A stretch of 64,000 nucleotides of DNA, from NCBI RefSeq assembly GCF_001857945.1, contig NZ_CP017770.1, forward strand, positions 1,364,001 to 1,428,000. The letters are read 5' to 3'. The notes below the pieces were generated by a model. It was given only the letters and a program-made list of their open reading frames with translations. It was not told the origin of the DNA and made no database searches. How positions within the stretch are numbered: position 1 is the first letter of the stretch; each line of letters begins with the position of its first letter. The stretch comes from Paenibacillus crassostreae (GTDB taxonomy: Bacteria > Bacillota > Bacilli > Paenibacillales > Paenibacillaceae). Below, one piece after another: positions 56,501 to 63,963 of this stretch. The position numbers were made by a program, and so were the translations under genes.

Positions 56501-56842
56501 ATGGCTAAAAAAGGACAAGTATTTCAACAGTATACGAATGAATTTAAAGAAGTAGCGGTCAAAGAATACCTTAAGGGATTAGCAAGCTTCAAAGTGGTGG
56601 CAGAAAACTTGGGAATTAGGAACTGCACACAATTAAAAGTATGGGTGAGAAAGTGGCGAGATGGAGAGGAATTCGATGTACGTAAAAGCTTATCTAATCC
56701 GTTAAAAGGACGAACACGTACGTCTTTTGCCTCTGTAGAGGAAGAGCGAGATCACCTGAAAGTACAGGTGGACTACTTAAAAAAGCGGTATCCAAATCTG
56801 GTAAAGGAGGCTTCCTCAGTCAGCAAGACAACTATCAAGTAA
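56501..56842 (+). CDS. IS3-family transposase OrfA
   Basis: The 113-residue product carries an N-terminal helix-turn-helix (FKEVAVKEYLKGLASFKVVAENLGI ... LKVWVRKW), which binds the terminal repeats, followed by a leucine-zipper-like segment (EEERDHLKVQVDYLKKR). ATG at 56501 is preceded by TTGGAGGGG; a frame extension to 56468 is not needed. It ends inside OrfB. Confidence 0.92.
   Translation: MAKKGQVFQQYTNEFKEVAVKEYLKGLASFKVVAENLGIRNCTQLKVWVRKWRDGEEFDVRKSLSNPLKGRTRTSFASVEEERDHLKVQVDYLKKRYPNLVKEASSVSKTTIK
56779..56785 (+). other. Programmed -1 frameshift site of the IS element
   Basis: A-AAA-AAG in the OrfA frame is the classical slippery heptamer. A -1 slip leads directly into the OrfB frame, which has no stop between here and 57678, giving a fused transposase of about 392 residues. 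Confidence 0.85.
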
Positions 56843-57678
56843 TTGAAGAACTCCGTGAGTTACACGGTGTCACGCGTTTATTAACCATTGCAGGTGTACC
56901 CAGAGCCAGCTACTACAAATGGCGTGCAACGCGATCTAAGCGTATTGAAAGACAAGCGCGAGATCATGAAATCAAGGAGCACATGATGGCTATTCATTCC
57001 GTTCATTCTTACTTTGGATATCCACGTATGATGACGGCTTTATGGGAAGCAGGCTATCGTGTCAACCACAAAAAGGTAGCGCGGCTCATGAGGGAATTAT
57101 CCATCCAATCCGTGATACGAAGGAAAAGACAACGATTCAATTATACACCTTCTGTCGTATATCCTAACCGATTGAAGCGTCAATTTCATGCTACAGGCCC
57201 TCAACAAAAGATGGTCACAGATATCACCTATATCTCCGATGGTACACGCTTTTATTACCTGTCTGCGATTCAGGACTTATTTAACAATGAGATCGTAGCT
57301 TGGCAAATATCAGATCGTAACGATGTTAAACTCGTACTAGATACGATCGACCAGTGGACAAGAAAAAGAGACGTATCAGAAGCCGTGCTCCATTCGGATC
57401 AAGGTTTCCAATATACGTCTCAAGTGTACAACACACGACTAGAAGCATTCAGCGTCAAAGGCAGCCACTCTCGCAAAGCAACCTGCCTGGATAACGCGTG
57501 CATCGAATCCTTCTTTTCGCATCTCAAAACAGAGAAGTTGTATCTTCTCCAGTGTAAGTCAGAAGCCGAGATACATCAAGCCGTTGAAGATTATATCTAC
57601 TTTTATAACTATCAACGGTTTCAGGCTAAACTCAAACAACGCGCGCCGATTGAGTATCGGCACGCGCTGGCTGCATAG
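56779..57678 (+). CDS. IS3-family transposase OrfB (rve integrase domain)
   Basis: Read in the -1 frame from the slippery site, the ~300-residue part contains the HTH_21-like segment (HEIKEHMMAIHSVHSYFGYPRMM) and the DDE catalytic core: Asp in MVTDITYI, Asp in LHSDQGFQYTS and Glu in DNACIESFFSHLK. An independent start is not obvious; the first in-frame ATG is at 56983, past the N-terminus. It is probably expressed only as the OrfAB fusion. Confidence 0.92.
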   Translation, partial: KKAVSKSGKGGFLSQQDNYQVIEELRELHGVTRLLTIAGVPRASYYKWRATRSKRIERQARDHEIKEHMMAIHSVHSYFGYPRMMTALWEAGYRVNHKKVARLMRELSIQSVIRRKRQRFNYTPSVVYPNRLKRQFHATGPQQKMVTDITYISDGTRFYYLSAIQDLFNNEIVAWQISDRNDVKLVLDTIDQWTRKRDVSEAVLHSDQGFQYTSQVYNTRLEAFSVKGSHSRKATCLDNACIESFFSHLKTEKLYLLQCKSEAEIHQAVEDYIYFYNYQRFQAKLKQRAPIEYRHALAA

Positions 57679-57717
57679 TTTTTTCATCTGTCTACTTGAC
57701 AGGGGTATGACCAAACC

Positions 57718-57731
57718 CTAGCGGGTTTATT
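57718..57731. terminator. Right arm of the split bidirectional terminator
   Basis: CTAGCGGGTTTATT, complementary to 56400-56413. It lies between the IS and the 3' end of the small-gene operon at 57758, so that operon has also lost its terminator. Confidence 0.9.
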
Positions 57732-57757
57732 CTTTCTTAGTGTTTTCCTTTTTTTTA

Positions 57758-58063
57758 TCATTCGATTTTCTCCCTCACACTACAGAGATTATTTAGTGGA
57801 GGAATTTGAGATGTATTGATCCAGGGTAATGAGGGAGTTCCATATTTATTGCGCTGAAGTGGTATTTTTGTAATCATCTGGCTCATAGAACTCTGATATT
57901 CTGTCAACAATCTAATATTTTCTTGTAAATTACGCGCTGTGATTTCTGAATGGGCAGATACGTCCGCTATACTACTAAGTATTCGAGCAAGCGCATGCTG
58001 GCTGAGGGCAATTGCATTTATAAGAGCTATTTTTGCATCGTTTTGTTTACTTATATAACTCAT
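57758..58063 (-). CDS. Small helical protein of unknown function, third gene of the trio
   Basis: The 101-residue product has a long predicted helical tract (SKQNDAKIALINAIALSQHALARILSSIADVSAHSEITARN) and a Pro/Asn-rich tail. No family is recognised. Its ATG overlaps the previous stop (ATGA), so it is coupled to the 58060 gene. It is the last gene before the broken terminator. Confidence 0.7.
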   Translation of the reverse strand: MSYISKQNDAKIALINAIALSQHALARILSSIADVSAHSEITARNLQENIRLLTEYQSSMSQMITKIPLQRNKYGTPSLPWINTSQIPPLNNLCSVREKIE

Positions 58064-58404
58064 AATCCCAGATCTCCTTGATCATCACCACTACCAAAGA
58101 AACCATTCAAATCACCACTTTCTTCACCCACATCTCCTACATTTAATACCGCCTTCAGGTTATTATTCATTCCTTTCTCTACCTTGGTCAATCCATGAAT
58201 TAGTTCAACAATCTGTCCATGTATTTGTAGAGATTCGTGAAGCTGTTTTTCATGACTGATAAGCGAATTTGAGTTTATAAGATTCAATGTCCAGTTACGA
58301 ATCTTTTCAGCTTCAACCGCTTTAGCTTCCAGAATCTTCGAAATATCAAAATGTATTCTGGAAGTTGCTTCAAGCATCATTAAAAAGTCATGTTCTCTAC
58401 TCAT
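58060..58404 (-). CDS. Small helical protein of unknown function, second gene of the trio
   Basis: The 114-residue product has two amphipathic helices (MMLEATSRIHFDISKILEAKAVEAEKIRNWTLNLI and HESLQIHGQIVELIHGLTKVEKGMNNNL) and an acidic Gly/Asp-rich tail (GEESGDLNGFFGSGDDQGD). Size and helix spacing resemble the first gene (58432), so they may be distant paralogues. GGGAGGACATAA precedes the ATG. Function unknown. Confidence 0.72.
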   Translation of the reverse strand: MSREHDFLMMLEATSRIHFDISKILEAKAVEAEKIRNWTLNLINSNSLISHEKQLHESLQIHGQIVELIHGLTKVEKGMNNNLKAVLNVGDVGEESGDLNGFFGSGDDQGDLGL

Positions 58405-58431
58405 TTATGTCCTCCCTCAGTATAGTTCTCA

Positions 58432-58728
58432 CTATTCTTCCTCATGACTTTCCTGATTTCCCAATTCTTTAATTACATAATTCAAATTGGTGGCTAATGA
58501 TTCCTCTAAGTCTGCAAGACCAAATAGGTAGGAGATAATGCTTTTATTAACTTCTCTAGTATGATTTATTATTGTAGTGATACCTTCAAACTCCACTTTA
58601 GAATCCGGCAAATTATGAATGATCTGAGCCATATGAGCAGCCATCTGACGTTCAGCATCTAAGACCCTTGCCATTTGTTGCTGAGAATTTGACATATGAT
58701 GTATCATTCCGTCGATTTTGGATTGCAA
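58432..58728 (-). CDS. Small helical protein of unknown function, first gene of the trio
   Basis: The 98-residue product is almost entirely helical (SNSQQQMARVLDAERQMAAHMAQIIHNL ... LFGLADLEESLATNLNYVIKELG) with an acidic end. It starts with TTG, seven nt after AGGAGG. A sigma-K-like promoter lies 44-74 bp upstream. Its position after the giant fibre gene suggests a role at the spore surface, but nothing in its sequence proves that. Confidence 0.72.
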   Translation of the reverse strand: MQSKIDGMIHHMSNSQQQMARVLDAERQMAAHMAQIIHNLPDSKVEFEGITTIINHTREVNKSIISYLFGLADLEESLATNLNYVIKELGNQESHEEE

Positions 58729-58771
58729 GGAAATACCTCCTAATTAATAATGAATTAAGCCCCGACTTCAA

Positions 58772-58802
58772 TATCATATGCTCTCAGCGTGTGGACAGTT
58801 AC
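58772..58802 (-). promoter_or_regulatory. Sigma-K-like promoter of the small-gene trio
   Basis: On the minus strand CATATGATA (58772-58780) fits CATANNNTA, and GTAAC (58798-58802) places AC 17 bp upstream, as in the sigma-K consensus I recall. No GerE-like box is seen at the distance used by gerE. Confidence 0.45.
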
Positions 58803-58830
58803 GAAAATACGCAACTCGATTTGCTACTCA

Positions 58831-58990
58831 AGTAGAAACGGCTATGCCGTCCTTTTTCAAAGACGGCATCCGTTTCAGCGGAAATATAATGATAAAAGTA
58901 TCAAGAATCAATTTCATAATTACGCAACCCGATTAGCTGCATCGGCGATTATGAAATTGATTCAAGTGAAACTTATACTTTCTTATATTT
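58831..58990 (+). repeat. Dispersed composite repeat, full copy 3
   Basis: Hairpin A 58835-58876 (GAAACGGCTATGCCGTCC ... GACGGCATCCGTTTC), spacer GCGGAAATATAA, hairpin B 58905-58963 with perfect 16-bp arms, tail AAGTGAAACTTATACTTTCT plus TATATTTC. It abuts the terminator of the giant gene. Confidence 0.92.
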
Positions 58991-58996
58991 CAAAAA

Positions 58997-59026
58997 ACTC
59001 CTTTACTATTAATGAAGTAAAGGAGT
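58997..59026. terminator. Terminator of the giant repeat gene
   Basis: ACTCCTTTACT pairs with AGTAAAGGAGT around an AT-rich loop, with TTTTTTG following on the minus strand, 25 bp after the stop. Confidence 0.9.
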
Positions 59027-59051
59027 TTTAGATCCTCATTCAATTCTAAGC

Positions 59052-62000
59052 CTAAGGTGCTGTACCAACAGCTATCCAAGATAAAAACCCCATTGACTGA
59101 GAACCTTCAGGACGCCGAATAACTTCTAAAATTGCATAATCTACTTCCTGAGATTTCAGTGATGCGTAGAAATCAGGATGATTACACATGGCAACAATCA
59201 CATAGTGAATATTTATGAATGGCTCTTCCAGAGAGACCGGGACTACTATACTACTTTCTTCGTCATTGAACATAAATGGTGTCATGCCGTACTGTTGCAA
59301 AGAAGGCTTCTCAGATCTACTATATACAGGTTTGAAAGCGAGATGTTCAAAATTAACAGCATTTGACGATAGATGTGTCCCTTGAATAGCAGCCTCCTGC
59401 ACGTGATCCATACCCACTGCACCCTGAGCCAAATGCCATCCCTGTACGCTCTCCGCTTGTAGATTCTCTGTCGCGACCGCTCCTACTTGCAATGCCGTAC
59501 TTCCTACTGCTGATGCTGCGATGTGATTGGTACCTATGGCTCCTGGAGCGATATGCCACTCTTGCACGCTAAGCGCTCGTATATGTTTCGAAGCGACCGT
59601 CTCCGCCTGCAGTGCCTTGATTCCTACGGATTCTGCCCCGATCTTTGATGCCGTTATCGCTCCATCTTGCAACGACGCACTGCTTACTGCTGATGTCGCG
59701 ATATGATTAGTACCTATGACTCCTGGAGCGATGTGCCATTCTTGAACACTTGCTGCTTGGATGTGCTCCGAGGTAACTGCACCTGCCTTCAGCGCTTTGC
59801 TTCCTACCGCTTCCGCGTCAAGCTTCGCTGCTGTTATCGAGCCATCTTGTAGCTCCTCGCTACCCACAGATGATGCCGCCAAATGGCTACTACGTACCGC
59901 ACCTTCCGCGATATGCCATTCCTGCACGCTATCCGCTTGTAGATGCTCCTCCGCTACTGCTCCTGACTGTAGCGCTGAGCTCCCAACGCTTTCTGCACCA
60001 AGTTTGGCTGCTGTTACGGCTCCATCTTGCAACAACGCACTGCCTATTGCTGATGTCGCGATATGATTGGTGCCTATGATTCCTGGAGCGATGTGCCATT
60101 CGTGCACACTTTCCGTTTGCAAGTGCTCCGAGGTAACTGCACCTGCCTTCAATGCCGCACTACCTACAGCCTCTGCTTCTAACTTCGTCGCAGTCACCGC
60201 ACCATCTTGAAGTTCTTCGTGACCTACTACAGACGCAGGTAAATGGCTTCTGCCTATGGCTCTTGGTGCGATGTGCCACCCTTGCACACTTTCTGCTTGT
60301 AGGTGCTTCAAGGTAACTGCACCTGCCTTCAGCGCTTCGCTTCCTACCGCTTCCGCGTCAAGCTTCGCTGCTGTTACCGAGCCATCTTGTAGCTCCTCGC
60401 TACCCACAGATGATGCCGCTAAATGGCTATTACGTACCGCATCCTCCGCAATATGCCACTCTTGCACACTTTCCGCTTGAAGGTGTTCCTCAGTAACTGC
60501 TCCTAATTGCAGCGCAGAGCTTCCTACGGCTTCTGCACCAAGTTTGGCTGCTGTTACGGCTCCATCTTGCAACGCCACACTGCCTATTGCTGATGTTGCG
60601 ATATGATTGGTGCCTATGATTCCTGGAGCGATGTGCCATTCTTGCACACTTTCTGCTTGCAAGTGCTCTGAGGTAACTGCACCTGCCTTCAATTTCTCGC
60701 TTCCTACGGACTCCGGAGCCAAGTGCCTTGTGCCTATTGCCTCCGTTGCAATATGCCACTCCTTCACACTATCTGATTGCAAATGCTCCGAGGTAACTGC
60801 ACCTGCCTTCAGCGCTTCACTTCCTACCGCTTCAGCATCAAGCTTCGCTGCTGTTACCACTCCATCTTGTAGTTCTTTGCTACCCACAGATGACGCTGCC
60901 AAATGGCTACTACGTACCGTATTCGGTGCGATGTGCCACTCCTGCACACTTTCTGTTTGCAAGTGCTTCGAGGTAATTGCACCTGCCTTCAGTTCCGCAC
61001 TTCCTACTGCTTCCGCATCAAGCTTCGCTGATGTTACGGTTCCATCTTGTAGCTCCTTCCTACCCACAGACGATGCTGCCAAATGACTACTACGTACCGC
61101 ACCCGGTGCGATGTGCCACTCCTGCACGCTTTCTGCTTGAATATGCTCCTGCGCTACTGAACCTAACTGTAGCGCTGAGCTTCCTACCGCTTCTGCACCA
61201 AGTTTAGATGCAGTTACAGCCCCATCTTGCAACTTCGCACTGTCTACAGTTGATGTTGCGAGATGATTGGCACCTATGACTCCTGGAGCAATATGCCACT
61301 CCTTCACACTTTCTGTTTGCAAGTGCTTCGAGGTAACTGCACCTGCCTTCAGTGCCGTACTTCCAACGGCCTCTACGTCTATCTTCGACTCAGTCACCGC
61401 ACCATCTTGTATCTCTTCGCTACCTACTACAGATGCAGGCAACCGGCTTCTTCCTATGGCTCCCGGTGCGATGTGCCATTCTTGCACGCTTTCTGCTTGA
61501 ATGTGCTCCGAGGTAACTGCACCTGCCCTCAGTGCCGAGCTTCCTACCGCTTCCGCATCAAGCTTTGCTGCTGTTACCGCTCCATCTTGCAGCTCCTTCC
61601 TACCCACAGATGACGCAGCCAAATGGCGACTACGTACCGCATCCGGTGCGATATGCCACTCCTGAATACTTTCACCTTGTATATGTTCCTCGGCTACTGC
61701 GCCTAATTGCAACTCTGAGCTCCCTACGGATTCAGCACTAAGTTTTGCTTGTGTTACGGCTCCATCTTGAAGCACCACACTGCTCACTGCTGATGCACTG
61801 ATACTGGTTTCTGTCACTGCACCTTTTGCTAAAGCATTGTTTCCTACTGCCCCTTTCGAGATATGCTCAGTTAAGATAGCTTCCGATGCAATCTTCGCAG
61901 AACTGATACAGCCGTCTGCAAATTTAGATGATGTCACCGATAAGTCCTGAATTTTATCTGTTGAGACACTTTCAGGTGATAGCTTAAGCGAGGTTACCGC

Positions 62001-63875
62001 ATAGTCGCCTAAATGTTGTGAGAACACAATTCCATGTCCTAACTGCTCTGTCTTAACACTACCCCATGATAGTTTCCCTTCCGTTACAGATCGATCTTTC
62101 AAGTTTACACTATCCACACTTCCATCCTGTAAATGTTGGCTAGATATCGTGTTATCAGCAATATGAAAGGAATGAACAGCATTTTTTTGTAACTCTGTTG
62201 AGCCAATACTGTTGATTGCAATATGCTCATTAGTTACAGTCTTTGGTGCAATATGTTTTGAAATCACAGCCTGATCTTCTATTGCTTGACTTCCAATTGC
62301 TCCTGAACTTATTTTGGCAAACGTCACGCTTTTATCGGCAAGCTTCTCATTCGTTATCGCACCTTCTTGAACATGACGAGTTCCAACTGTGTCATCTGAA
62401 ATATGTCTACTCTCAATGGAGTAATGGTCAATTTTATCGGAAGTAACCGCATGATCTTCTAGATGTAACTTCGCAATACTCGCTACATCAATATGTTCGC
62501 CTCTAATGGCTCTTGGACGAATATGACCCGTATTAATAACATTAGGTCCAACATGAATCTCTTGGATTGCTGATTTAGCGATATGCCTTGCCATAACCGC
62601 TTCATTTACAATTTTTTGCGGAAGAATACTCTGATCTGCGATTTTGGATGCTGTTATGGTCTGCTCCACGATATGATTCGTACTCACCGATTGCTCTGCC
62701 AGCTTGGTAGAACCAATGCTTTGGTCAGCGATGTGTCTGTTGGTAACTTCTCCTGGCCCGATTTGATTCCCGCTTAAGATTACTTCTGCTAAATGTAGTG
62801 CTGTGATAGCATTATGAGCTAGAATTTCTGAGGTTACAGCTCCTTGTTGCAAATGAATACTTTCAATAGAATCCGGAGCGATATGGCCTGATCCAACAAT
62901 CTTAGATGCTAATTGCTCCTTGCCAATGGCTTCATATGCGATATGTTCTGCAGTTACGGATCGTTTACTTAAATGACGACCTTCAATCGTTTTGTCCTTT
63001 AACTTATCACCGGTTATTTCCCCAGTCCGAATCTTTGAAGATGTGACTGCACCTTCACTAAGCTTGGAAGTCGTAATAGAATCATTCATTAAGTGGTGGT
63101 CATGTATACTGGAACTAGCAATTTTGCTAGTTGTCACGGACTGATCCTGAAGCATTTCACTAGAAATAAATAATCGACTAAGATGGCGTAGACTTATTGA
63201 ACCATCTGCTATCTTGCTCGCGTCAATGCTCTTATCGGCTAATTTGACTGAGGTGATACTCCCATCCATCATTTTATCCTCATCAATGGAACGATCACGG
63301 ATTTTTTCACCCGTAATAGCGCTATCTGCAATATGATCCTCTCTAATCGAGTCTAACGCAATTTTGGATGAATTAACTGAACCGTCTGCTAGCTGAATAT
63401 GAGTCACCGCATAGTCTGCCATGTGCTCACTTTCGATGATCCCCAGCTGTAGTTTGGAACTATCTATTGCTCTAGCTGCTATTTTGTCACCTGTCACAGC
63501 CGCATAACTAAGGTCGTCTGTATATATGAAAGCATGCGGGGAACTCGGCATTTTTTTCTCTGCCATAATCCGTTCTAGATAATCTACAGCTTCGATGTTT
63601 ACATCCTTGTCTATTTCCTTGTTTATCTCAGCTTCTAATTCGTCAATATCATTCAAGGATTCGAAATTCGGGGTGGGAGTAATGGAGAGAGCAGCATCAG
63701 TGTGAACATCATATATAGGGACCTCCGTTGCTAAGGAATTTATGTTTGCTTCTTTTTTCTTTTCTTCTGACCGATTGGATCTACTCATTAAATCCAGTTC
63801 TTGTATTTCAGGATTATCCACATAATATAAACGCTTACTGACTTTCGATGGATTGTTTTTCACCTTTTTTTTCAA
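59052..63875 (-). CDS. Giant decapeptide-repeat protein, probable spore-surface fibre
   Basis: The 1607-residue protein has no signal peptide. Residues 1-125 are a charged head; residues 126-1515 are 139 consecutive ten-residue units with consensus [AS]-[VI]-x-x-x-x-[IL]-x-x-x and no insertion or deletion; residues 1516-1607 are a compact tail (PVSLEEPFINIHYVIVAM ... FLSWIAVGTAP). The buried-looking positions 2 and 7 suggest a stacked beta-solenoid or fibre. The WIA-G ending recalls a tail domain I associate with Paenibacillus repeat proteins; unverified. TTG start after GGGAGGAG. Sigma-K-like -10 and a GerE-like box upstream suggest late mother-cell expression. A phage tail fibre is less likely because no phage genes are near. 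Confidence 0.85.
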   Translation of the reverse strand: MKKKVKNNPSKVSKRLYYVDNPEIQELDLMSRSNRSEEKKKEANINSLATEVPIYDVHTDAALSITPTPNFESLNDIDELEAEINKEIDKDVNIEAVDYLERIMAEKKMPSSPHAFIYTDDLSYAAVTGDKIAARAIDSSKLQLGIIESEHMADYAVTHIQLADGSVNSSKIALDSIREDHIADSAITGEKIRDRSIDEDKMMDGSITSVKLADKSIDASKIADGSISLRHLSRLFISSEMLQDQSVTTSKIASSSIHDHHLMNDSITTSKLSEGAVTSSKIRTGEITGDKLKDKTIEGRHLSKRSVTAEHIAYEAIGKEQLASKIVGSGHIAPDSIESIHLQQGAVTSEILAHNAITALHLAEVILSGNQIGPGEVTNRHIADQSIGSTKLAEQSVSTNHIVEQTITASKIADQSILPQKIVNEAVMARHIAKSAIQEIHVGPNVINTGHIRPRAIRGEHIDVASIAKLHLEDHAVTSDKIDHYSIESRHISDDTVGTRHVQEGAITNEKLADKSVTFAKISSGAIGSQAIEDQAVISKHIAPKTVTNEHIAINSIGSTELQKNAVHSFHIADNTISSQHLQDGSVDSVNLKDRSVTEGKLSWGSVKTEQLGHGIVFSQHLGDYAVTSLKLSPESVSTDKIQDLSVTSSKFADGCISSAKIASEAILTEHISKGAVGNNALAKGAVTETSISASAVSSVVLQDGAVTQAKLSAESVGSSELQLGAVAEEHIQGESIQEWHIAPDAVRSRHLAASSVGRKELQDGAVTAAKLDAEAVGSSALRAGAVTSEHIQAESVQEWHIAPGAIGRSRLPASVVGSEEIQDGAVTESKIDVEAVGSTALKAGAVTSKHLQTESVKEWHIAPGVIGANHLATSTVDSAKLQDGAVTASKLGAEAVGSSALQLGSVAQEHIQAESVQEWHIAPGAVRSSHLAASSVGRKELQDGTVTSAKLDAEAVGSAELKAGAITSKHLQTESVQEWHIAPNTVRSSHLAASSVGSKELQDGVVTAAKLDAEAVGSEALKAGAVTSEHLQSDSVKEWHIATEAIGTRHLAPESVGSEKLKAGAVTSEHLQAESVQEWHIAPGIIGTNHIATSAIGSVALQDGAVTAAKLGAEAVGSSALQLGAVTEEHLQAESVQEWHIAEDAVRNSHLAASSVGSEELQDGSVTAAKLDAEAVGSEALKAGAVTLKHLQAESVQGWHIAPRAIGRSHLPASVVGHEELQDGAVTATKLEAEAVGSAALKAGAVTSEHLQTESVHEWHIAPGIIGTNHIATSAIGSALLQDGAVTAAKLGAESVGSSALQSGAVAEEHLQADSVQEWHIAEGAVRSSHLAASSVGSEELQDGSITAAKLDAEAVGSKALKAGAVTSEHIQAASVQEWHIAPGVIGTNHIATSAVSSASLQDGAITASKIGAESVGIKALQAETVASKHIRALSVQEWHIAPGAIGTNHIAASAVGSTALQVGAVATENLQAESVQGWHLAQGAVGMDHVQEAAIQGTHLSSNAVNFEHLAFKPVYSRSEKPSLQQYGMTPFMFNDEESSIVVPVSLEEPFINIHYVIVAMCNHPDFYASLKSQEVDYAILEVIRRPEGSQSMGFLSWIAVGTAP
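59331..63500 (-). repeat. 139 tandem 30-bp coding repeats (decapeptide tract)
   Basis: I counted 139 units by hand from AVTGDKIAAR (residue 126) to AVNFEHLAFK (ending at 1515); 4170 bp divide exactly into 30-bp units. Early units are diverged; later ones fall into longer repeats. Confidence 0.92.
59451..61730 (-). repeat. 180-bp (60-residue) higher-order repeats within the giant gene
   Basis: From unit 60 on, six decapeptides repeat as a block: GSxxLxxG, xHxQxE, QEWHIAPG, xHLAAS, ELQDG, KLDAE types. Eleven blocks are complete, one of them with four extra decapeptides, plus a partial twelfth. The single Trp of each block lies in EWHIAP. Confidence 0.9.
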
Positions 63876-63909
63876 TGTTGTCGCTCCTCCCTGACGTAAC
63901 GATCTCCAG

Positions 63910-63963
63910 TATTCTATGCGGACAGCTAGGCTGATGCCACCATATTAAATGAAAATAGGCACT
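63910..63963 (-). promoter_or_regulatory. Promoter region of the giant gene: sigma-K-like -10 and GerE-like box
   Basis: Minus strand CATAGAATA (63910-63918) fits CATANNNTA and lies 35 bp before the TTG start. AAAATAGGCACT (plus strand 63952-63963) lies upstream at the same distance as in front of gerE. The -35 AC is missing, which would suit an activator-dependent promoter. The rest of 63964-64000 shows nothing I can support. Confidence 0.55.

Larger units (their letters stand above)
56418..57713 (+). mobile_element. IS3-family insertion sequence, 1296 bp, apparently intact
   Basis: The 25-bp terminal inverted repeats begin TGGTAATATC (left) and TGGTCATACC (right, complemented), end in AAGTAGACA, and match at 20 of 25 positions. 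A 3-bp target duplication AAC flanks it (56415-56417 and 57714-57716). It encodes OrfA and OrfB in the -1 frame with an AAAAAAG slippery site. It inserted into the loop of a terminator. Confidence 0.95.

Noticed and set aside
59761..61741. Several plus-strand open frames rich in Cys, Ser and Ala opposite the giant gene
   Set aside because: They mirror the repeat codons of the minus-strand gene, lack ribosome sites and vary in frame from repeat to repeat.
59331..63500. Regular 30-bp periodicity that could suggest a CRISPR array
   Set aside because: The period is entirely coding, units are diverged in sequence and conserved in amino-acid pattern, there are no constant repeats with unique spacers, and no cas genes are present.
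59052..63875. Phage tail-fibre identity for the giant protein
   Set aside because: Repeats of this sort occur in tail fibres, but no phage structural, lysis or integrase gene is nearby, and the promoter looks sporulation-specific.
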